From: DATJFX01 sp035495465 | GTDB taxonomy: Bacteria > Patescibacteriota > Doudnabacteria > UBA920 > O2-02-FULL-48-8 | Reading direction: 5' to 3' | DNA length: 10,157 bases | Assembly (NCBI GenBank): GCA_035495465.1 | Contig: DATJFX010000051.1 | Location: 1-10,157, forward strand | Shown here: positions 6,539 to 10,157 of the stretch, one piece after another | Layout: every line of letters begins with the position of its first letter | Position numbering within the stretch: position 1 is the first letter of the stretch | The notes under the pieces: generated by a model | Told to the model about the DNA's origin: nothing | Databases searched by the model: none | What the model saw: only the letters and a program-made list of their open reading frames with translations | Program-made: the position numbers and the translations under genes

Positions 6539-7054
6539 TTAGTTCTTTGCTTGAGGACCGATAATGATAGTAATAGTTCCGCCCATTCGAGTTGGGCCGG
6601 TTTCTTTTATAAAAGGGGTAGTAATTAAAGTTTGAAATCTTTTCATCAGCTCAAATGCCAGTTCGGGGTGGGCTTGTTCACGGCCGCGCATCACCACGTC
6701 AATTTTCACTTTGTGGCCTTCCAACAAAAATTCTGAAGTCTTTTTCGCCTTAAAATCTACGTCGTGCTCACCGATTCTCACAGACAATCTGATACCTTTT
6801 ACAGTCACTTTCTTAACTTTCTTTTTCGCTTCCTGGGCCGCTTTTTCTTGTTGGTAGCGGTATTTGTCGAAATCCAAAAGTTTGACCACTGGAGGTTTGG
6901 CAGCAGGGGAGATTTCGACTAAATCGACTTCTCGTTCCCGGGCCAAACCAAGAGCCTCTTCGATTTTCATGATCCCGACCATTTTACCGTCAGCATCTAT
7001 GACTCGAACCTCAGGGGCTTTGATTTGATTGTTGATGCGAGTTCTTTGTGCTAT
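6539..7054 (-). CDS. infC: Translation initiation factor IF-3, non-AUG start
   Basis: IF-3 binds the 30S subunit, checks the start codon and initiator tRNA, and keeps subunits apart. With an ATA start at 7052-7054 the protein has 171 residues. The N-domain begins with RINNQI (6-11) and APEVRVIDADGK and runs to about 80 (VDLVEISPAAKPPVVKLLDFDKY). A charged linker helix (QEKAAQEAKKKVKK) precedes the C-domain with its MRGREQAHPEL motif (RGREQAH at 123-129) and GGTITIIIGP end. The first in-frame ATG (6980-6982) would remove the conserved N-terminal strand, so it is not the start. An in-frame TAA at 7073-7075 leaves only non-AUG codons between: TTA, ACG (7058-7060), ATA, and ATC in RINN. ATA is preferred because it gives the usual few residues before RINN and belongs to the AUU/AUC/AUA group known for infC. 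No Shine-Dalgarno is seen. Identity is near certain; the exact start is inference. Confidence 0.95.
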   Translation of the reverse strand: MAQRTRINNQIKAPEVRVIDADGKMVGIMKIEEALGLAREREVDLVEISPAAKPPVVKLLDFDKYRYQQEKAAQEAKKKVKKVTVKGIRLSVRIGEHDVDFKAKKTSEFLLEGHKVKIDVVMRGREQAHPELAFELMKRFQTLITTPFIKETGPTRMGGTITIIIGPQAKN

Positions 7055-7084
7055 TGCCGTTGTTTTTAATGTTTAGGCACAGGA

Positions 7085-7113
7085 ATTATAAAGGAAATAG
7101 GGGTTTCGGTCAA
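7085..7113 (-). promoter_or_regulatory. Promoter of infC-rpmI-rplT
   Basis: Read on the minus strand: TTGACC (7108-7113), a 17-nt spacer, then a perfect TATAAT (7085-7090). The start is expected near 7078, leaving only about 24 nt of leader before the proposed ATA start. Such a short leader has no room for a long L20-binding or attenuator structure of the Bacillus type. Confidence 0.8.
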
Positions 7114-7116
7114 GTC

Positions 7117-7145
7117 TTGCCTAATGAGCGTTTTTGAGATATAAT
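7117..7145 (+). promoter_or_regulatory. Promoter of ssrA (tmRNA)
   Basis: TTGCCT (7117-7122), a 17-nt spacer and a perfect TATAAT (7140-7145). The predicted start near 7152 is about 115 nt before the mature tmRNA 5' end. Its -35 box is 3 bp from the -35 box of the divergent infC promoter. Confidence 0.75.
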
Positions 7146-7151
7146 GCATTC

Positions 7152-7195
7152 CAATTCAAAATGCATGTAAGGATTACGTAAAGCATTTTGAATTG
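7152..7195. repeat. 13-bp perfect inverted repeat at the ssrA transcription start
   Basis: CAATTCAAAATGC (7152-7164) is repeated inverted as GCATTTTGAATTG (7183-7195), with an 18-nt loop that itself contains GTAA/TTAC (7167-7170, 7174-7177). The left arm begins at the predicted transcription start, so it could be an operator in DNA or the 5' hairpin of the precursor RNA. Confidence 0.7.
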
Positions 7196-7205
7196 AGAGG
7201 AGTAG

Positions 7206-7256
7206 TTAGTAGACCGTAGCAAATTTTGCGAAGCAAAATTGCGAAGTGTCTACTAA
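7206..7256. repeat. Nested inverted repeat in the tmRNA leader
   Basis: The outer arms TTAGTAGAC (7206-7214) and GTCTACTAA (7248-7256) enclose a perfect inner hairpin AATTTTGC-GAA-GCAAAATT (7222-7240). TTGCGAAG also occurs twice as a direct repeat (7226-7233 and 7239-7246). It lies 10 nt before the mature tmRNA. It may be a folded precursor element for RNase processing or a copy of a dispersed palindromic repeat. Confidence 0.7.
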
Positions 7257-7266
7257 ACTAAGACGT

Positions 7267-7649
7267 GGGGCTGCTTAGATTCGACAGGAGTTCCTTCACA
7301 AACACCGCAAGTCCGGCTAGCCTAACCAACCGGTTAAAAGGGTAAGGCAAATCATAATTGCCAAAAATTTGGTAAGCATGGTGAAGAATGCTTTTGCATT
7401 CCAACCTGCAATGTCAGTTGCTTAATAAGTAACTAACCATTCGACTCGCAATGTCTGTGCGCGAATCTCGAGTGTTATATCACCAGGCTTAAGGATTAGT
7501 AGGCTCGAGCTAATCACAAAAATTAAGAGCTCATCCTAAAGCGCTTTTGTCTGCTCTTATGTTTTAGGAAAAATTACAAGCAGTCTAAACTTGTAGAAGT
7601 GTTTGGGAAAAATTTCTGGACGGGAGTGCAAATCTCCCCAGCTCCACCA
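7267..7649 (+). ncRNA. ssrA: Transfer-messenger RNA (tmRNA)
   Basis: A 383-nt RNA that rescues stalled ribosomes by acting first as alanyl-tRNA, then as a short mRNA. The 5' end GGGGCTG (7267-7273) pairs with CAGCTCC (7639-7645) as the acceptor stem (one G-U), followed by an encoded ACCA (7646-7649). The diagnostic 5' motif GATTCGACAGG is present. P2 is formed by CAAACAC (7299-7305) with GTGTTTG (7599-7605). The T stem is GGGAG/CTCCC (7622-7626, 7634-7638); its loop reads TGCAAAT instead of the usual TTCRANT. The tag frame ends in a double stop at 7423-7428, and the downstream half is rich in hairpins and pseudoknot-like pairings. The mature 5' end is not at the promoter: a structured leader of about 115 nt must be removed, normally by RNase P. 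The gene faces smpB tail-to-tail. Identity is near certain; ends are inferred from the acceptor stem. Confidence 0.96.
7360..7428 (+). other. tmRNA tag-peptide reading frame
   Basis: A frame through the mRNA-like part ends GCA ATG TCA GTT GCT TAA TAA, giving a tag that finishes FQPAMSVA. If translation resumes at GCC (7360-7362), the tag has 21 residues starting AKNLVSMV. The double stop fits known tmRNAs. The resume codon is inferred and could be further downstream. The end SVA differs from the common LAA. Confidence 0.65.
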
Positions 7650-7654
7650 AAAAA

Positions 7655-7679
7655 GCCGCCAAGGAGGCGGCGTTTGTTT
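7655..7679. terminator. Bidirectional terminator shared by ssrA and smpB
   Basis: GCCGCC (7655-7660), loop AAGGA, GGCGGC (7666-7671), then GTTTGTTTT to the right. On the minus strand the same hairpin is followed by six T. It begins 5 nt past the tmRNA end and ends next to the smpB stop codon (7680-7682). Confidence 0.8.
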
Positions 7680-8129
7680 TTATATTCTATTTCGGATTAA
7701 TCGATCCGTACTCCGTTTAGATTCTTTCTTTTTTATACTTTCCCGTTTGTCATATTCTTTTTTGCCTTTGGCGATTCCGATTTTCAGTTTGATTAAACCT
7801 TTATGAGTATAAAGTTCTAGGGGGACTAAAGTTAAGCCTTTTTCTTTCATTCGTCCTTGGAGTCTCACTATCTCGTTTTTATGTAGAAGAAGTTTCCGCT
7901 CGCGCGACTCATCGATTTCCTCCAACCCTGCGGCTTGTTTGTATCGGCCAATGTAAGCGTTGCGAAGGAAGGCTTGTCCAGCTCTCACAGTGACATAAGC
8001 GCCAGTGAGGGTGGCTTGGCCGGTTTTAGCACTTTTCACTTCATGGCCAGCCAAAACCAAACCTGCCTCAACAGTGTCTTCGATTGAGTAGTCATGAAAA
8101 GCTTTACGGTTGTTAGCAAGCGTTGGCAT
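7680..8129 (-). CDS. smpB: SsrA-binding protein SmpB
   Basis: A 149-residue SmpB, the protein that binds the tRNA-like domain of tmRNA and carries it to stalled ribosomes. The oligonucleotide-binding barrel is clear: NRKAFHDYSIEDTVEAGLVL, GHEVKSAKTGQATLTGAYV, then FLRNAYIGRY and LLLHKNEIVRLQGRMKEKGLTLVPL. The conserved GKKEYDKRESIKKK lies near the C-terminus, followed by a basic tail (KRSTDRLIRNRI) that in other bacteria enters the empty mRNA channel. Length is usual for the family. Its start (ATG, 8127-8129) is 7 nt from a perfect 26-bp palindrome that overlaps the place where a ribosome binding site would lie; no strong Shine-Dalgarno is otherwise visible. No convincing promoter was found on this strand. 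Its partner ssrA lies immediately convergent, across a shared terminator. Confidence 0.98.
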   Translation of the reverse strand: MPTLANNRKAFHDYSIEDTVEAGLVLAGHEVKSAKTGQATLTGAYVTVRAGQAFLRNAYIGRYKQAAGLEEIDESRERKLLLHKNEIVRLQGRMKEKGLTLVPLELYTHKGLIKLKIGIAKGKKEYDKRESIKKKESKRSTDRLIRNRI

Positions 8130-8136
8130 GTTTAGC

Positions 8137-8162
8137 CACTTTTCTTTCTAGAAAGAAAAGTG
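8137..8162. repeat. Perfect 26-bp palindrome upstream of smpB
   Basis: CACTTTTCTTTCT (8137-8149) is followed directly by its exact complement AGAAAGAAAAGTG (8150-8162). As RNA it folds into an 11-bp stem with a CTAG loop. It is 7 nt before the smpB ATG on the minus strand, a place suited to an operator or to a hairpin hiding the ribosome landing site. Confidence 0.75.
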
Positions 8163-8176
8163 TCCAAAAGAAAGTC

Positions 8177-8247
8177 GGAAATTTGCCGGACTCGCCACAA
8201 CGACAAATCTAACCGGTATTTAGTGGCTCAGACAGGGGCAAATTTCC
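8177..8247. repeat. 71-nt nested inverted repeat between smpB and argS
   Basis: GGAAATTTGCC (8177-8187) is matched by GGCAAATTTCC (8237-8247). Inside are GCCAC (8194-8198) with GTGGC (8223-8227), and AAAT (8205-8208) with ATTT (8217-8220). The three nested pairings make one long imperfect hairpin. No gene or T run lies within. It may be a mobile palindromic element or a leader structure of smpB. Confidence 0.7.
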
Positions 8248-8251
8248 ATTA

Positions 8252-8281
8252 TTGTCTTAATCTGATTCTATCAGATATAAT
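8252..8281 (+). promoter_or_regulatory. argS promoter with palindromic spacer, probably leaderless
   Basis: TTGTCT (8252-8257), an 18-nt spacer and a perfect TATAAT (8276-8281). Only 6 nt separate the -10 box from the argS ATG (8288), so transcription should begin at or near the A of ATG. The spacer contains TCTGAT-TCT-ATCAGA (8261-8275), an operator-like inverted repeat. Confidence 0.7.
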
Positions 8282-8287
8282 AACATC

Positions 8288-9934
8288 ATGCTAAGAGAGG
8301 AAATTAGGGAACTTCTAGAAATCTCGGCTGAAAAAACAGGTTTACAAAAAGACCTCGTTTTTGATGTGTCTTATTGTTCGGAGGCAAAATTTGGAGATTA
8401 TGCTTCTAATATAGCCTTAGTCGGTTCGAAGCTATTAAAAAAGAAACCCGCTGATTTGGCCCAAGAAATTATCCATCATTTGGATCAAAAAATGTTTGAA
8501 AAGGTAGAAGTTGCGGGTCCGGGATTTATCAATTTTACTTTAAAAAATGATGTTTTAACAAAATCTATTGAAAAGCCATCGAAACCTAAAAGCGCAAAGA
8601 AGCAAAAGATTTTACTCGAATATTTTCAGCCCAATATTGCTAAGCCCCTCCACATCGGTCATTTAAGAACCGCGATTATCGGTGACAGTATTAAACGCAT
8701 GCTTCTGTACGCAGGAGAAAAAGTGGAATCCGATACGCATATGGGAGACTGGGGAACGCAATTTGGATACCTGATTTTAGCTTTTAAAAAATATGGCTCT
8801 GTCGATAATGAAAAATATGTTCAGTTAAATACCGAGGCCGAGACTGATAAATCTATTCATGAGGCGGCCAAGCAAGAATTCGTAAAACTAGAAGCGGGAG
8901 ATAAAGAAAACCAAAAAATCTGGCAGGATTTGGTAAATGGAAGCATGAAAGAATTTTTGAAAATTAATGACCTCATGGATATTTTGCCATTTGATCATCA
9001 CTGGCCAGAAAGTTTTTACGAAGACAAAATGCCAGCTATTTTAGAAGAACTGAAAAAGAAAAAGTTATTAGTCGAATCTCAGGGCGCTCAAATTGTTAAT
9101 TTGGAAAATCAAGGTTTAGGTATTGCGGTCATCGTAAAATCCGATGGCGGGACGACGTATCTGCTGCGCGACTTGGCGACTTTCATATTTGCCCAAAAAG
9201 AAGGTTTTAAAAAACATTTATATGTAGTGGATAATCGACAGTCTCTACACTATCAGCAATTATTTGCGATTTTAGCTCTTTTGAAAAAAATTAAAGACAA
9301 TGAAGGCGTTCATATTAACTATGGTTTTATAAGTTTTAAGGGCCAAGCTTTAAGCACCAGAAAAGGAAATATGGTTTTAGCGCAAGATGTGATTACGCAA
9401 GCTGAGGAAAAAGTTGGCAAAATTATAACTGAAAAAAACCCAGATTTGAAAAATAAAGACCAAGCTACTAAAGCCATAACTAAGGCCGCTTTGAAATATT
9501 TTGACCTCAAACATAATCGCCACAGTGATATTGAGTTTGATTGGGACGAGGTTTTGGATTTTGAAGGGGATAGCGGACCGTATTTGCAATACGCGTATGT
9601 CCGCCTTAGCAATATCCTTAAAAAGGCCGGAATTACGAAATCTGAATTACGAAATCCGAAACTGATAACCCCGACTGAAAGAGAATTGCTATTTAAACTT
9701 TCGATCTTGCCTGAGATAGTGCAAGATTCACTGAAAGATTATTTGCCAAATATTTTGGCTCATTATCTTTATGATTTATCTGGGTTGATTAACAAGTTTT
9801 ACCATGAAAGTCCTGTGGTCGCAGAACCTGATGAACAGATTAGAAATTTTCGGTTAAGTTTGGTTGAAAAGGCCAAGCAAACCCTAGGTCAGGGATTAGA
9901 TTTGCTCGGTATTGAAGCTTTGGAAGAGATGTAA
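8288..9934 (+). CDS. argS: Arginyl-tRNA synthetase
   Basis: A 548-residue class I synthetase that charges tRNA-Arg with arginine using ATP, in the cytoplasm. The N-terminal additional domain (about 1-90) has the family pattern FGDYASNIAL and VEVAGPGFINFTL. The catalytic core opens with FQPNIAKPLHIGHLRTA, with the HIGH signature exact at 122-125, and MGDWGTQFGYL follows. The KMSKS counterpart is ALSTRKGNMV (S356-T357-R358-K359-G360), the usual degenerate form in this family. The C-terminal DALR helical domain that reads the anticodon includes FDWDEVLDFEGDSGPYLQYAYVRLSNIL (SGPYLQYAY at 429-437) and ends GLDLLGIEALEEM. Length is slightly under the E. coli protein. No Shine-Dalgarno is visible, and the promoter is so close that a leaderless mRNA is likely. 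No terminator is seen between it and the GIY-YIG gene 22 nt downstream. All expected catalytic motifs are present, so it should be functional. Confidence 0.98.
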   Translation: MLREEIRELLEISAEKTGLQKDLVFDVSYCSEAKFGDYASNIALVGSKLLKKKPADLAQEIIHHLDQKMFEKVEVAGPGFINFTLKNDVLTKSIEKPSKPKSAKKQKILLEYFQPNIAKPLHIGHLRTAIIGDSIKRMLLYAGEKVESDTHMGDWGTQFGYLILAFKKYGSVDNEKYVQLNTEAETDKSIHEAAKQEFVKLEAGDKENQKIWQDLVNGSMKEFLKINDLMDILPFDHHWPESFYEDKMPAILEELKKKKLLVESQGAQIVNLENQGLGIAVIVKSDGGTTYLLRDLATFIFAQKEGFKKHLYVVDNRQSLHYQQLFAILALLKKIKDNEGVHINYGFISFKGQALSTRKGNMVLAQDVITQAEEKVGKIITEKNPDLKNKDQATKAITKAALKYFDLKHNRHSDIEFDWDEVLDFEGDSGPYLQYAYVRLSNILKKAGITKSELRNPKLITPTERELLFKLSILPEIVQDSLKDYLPNILAHYLYDLSGLINKFYHESPVVAEPDEQIRNFRLSLVEKAKQTLGQGLDLLGIEALEEM

Positions 9935-9956
9935 TCCCGCACCTTTTTGACCGCTT

Positions 9957-10157
9957 ATGTATTATGTATATGTGTTATATAATCGAGATGAGGCATCGAA
10001 AAGAAAATTTTATATCGGCTTGACTAATGATTTAGATAAAAGAATATTCGAACATAACTCAGGCCGAAGCGAATATACCAGTAAGTTTGGTCCATGGCAG
10101 TTGGTTTACTATGAAGCTTATCAATCTGTAAAAGACGCCGCTGTTCGTGAAAAAAGG
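9957..10157 (+). CDS. GIY-YIG (URI-type) nuclease domain protein, 3' end missing
   Basis: From ATG at 9957 the frame is open to the window edge (67 residues). It reads MYYVYVLYNRDE, then FYIGLTNDLDKRIFEHNSGRSEYTSKFGPWQLVYYEAY, the pattern of small single-domain GIY-YIG proteins: YVYVL stands for the GIY strand, FYIG for the YIG strand, and the Arg of DKRI and the His of EHN sit at the usual positions. The family cleaves DNA with a metal ion; the small stand-alone members (about 80-100 residues) have mostly unknown roles, with repair or mobile-element origins proposed. The Glu expected further on is beyond the visible part. It begins 22 nt after argS without a clear promoter or ribosome binding site and could be read with argS. 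Confidence 0.93.
   Translation, partial: MYYVYVLYNRDEASKRKFYIGLTNDLDKRIFEHNSGRSEYTSKFGPWQLVYYEAYQSVKDAAVREKR

Noticed and set aside
6539..6982. infC beginning at the first in-frame ATG
   Set aside because: The conserved RINNQI N-terminal segment of IF-3 is encoded immediately upstream in the same frame, so this start would truncate the N-domain.
6983..7078. L20-binding or attenuator leader of the infC operon, as in Bacillus
   Set aside because: The predicted transcript begins only about 24 nt before the proposed start codon, leaving no room for such a structure.
7068..7080. GTG at 7078-7080 as an infC start near the predicted transcription start
   Set aside because: Its frame (GTG CCT AAA CAT TAA) stops after four codons and is not the infC frame.
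7603..7806. Plus-strand open frame at the end of the tmRNA
   Set aside because: It runs through the tmRNA 3' end, the terminator and the antisense of smpB, with no coding support.
9319..9612. Minus-strand open frames inside argS
   Set aside because: They are antisense shadows of a full-length argS with intact motifs and no promoter or family resemblance.
9947..9986. Possible separate promoter for the GIY-YIG gene (TTGACC at 9947-9952, TATAAT further on)
   Set aside because: The TATAAT lies about 25 nt after the -35-like box and inside the coding region, so spacing and position do not fit.
1..10157. Recoding of TGA, as in some Patescibacteria lineages
   Set aside because: TGA is not used as a stop in the nine visible gene ends, but no gene has an in-frame TGA either and glycines are all GGN, so there is no sign of recoding; nine stops are too few to conclude more.

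Overview
The window looks like a piece of a bacterial chromosome from the Patescibacteria (Candidate Phyla Radiation) or a close relative. That placement is inference. It rests on a modular LamG/glycine-linker surface protein, a polytopic O-antigen-ligase-like protein fused to TPRs with a calcium-binding insert, compact housekeeping genes and very short 5' leaders. The genetic code appears standard: nine stops are visible, eight TAA and one TAG, and there is no in-frame TGA in any gene. No CRISPR array, insertion sequence or tRNA gene was seen.

Layout. Positions 1-1979 (+) hold the 3' part of a large secreted surface protein with a LamG domain, a beta-rich repeat region, a Gly/Ser linker and a second concanavalin-like domain. 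A strong hairpin terminator follows, and a good sigma70-type promoter is embedded in it. This promoter drives a two-gene unit (+): a 154-residue single-pass membrane protein of unknown function (2069-2533) and an 857-residue Wzy_C/O-antigen-ligase-like membrane protein with TPRs (2582-5155). A bidirectional terminator (about 5167-5199) separates this from a minus-strand block. That block is infC-rpmI-rplT (7054 down to 6004), a pair of REP-like palindromes (5909-5993), and a short M24 (Xaa-Pro-type) peptidase (5897 down to 5211).

Positions 7085-7145 hold two divergent promoters whose -35 boxes are only 3 bp apart. One faces infC, the other faces ssrA (tmRNA, 7267-7649, +). The tmRNA has a leader of about 115 nt full of inverted repeats. 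Directly tail-to-tail with ssrA, across a shared bidirectional terminator, lies smpB (8129 down to 7680), whose product is the tmRNA's protein partner. The smpB-argS divergent gap (8130-8287) carries a perfect 26-bp palindrome, a 71-nt nested inverted repeat and an argS promoter placed so that the transcript should be leaderless. argS (8288-9934, +) is followed by the 5' part of a GIY-YIG (URI-type) endonuclease gene (9957 to the window end).

How it fits together. The middle and right are translation and ribosome rescue: IF3, L35, L20, tmRNA, SmpB and ArgRS. The left is cell-surface biology. The observations most worth checking are the non-AUG start of infC, the structured tmRNA leader and unusual tag, the palindromes around smpB, the probably leaderless argS, and the ligase-like protein that lacks the family's usual histidine.
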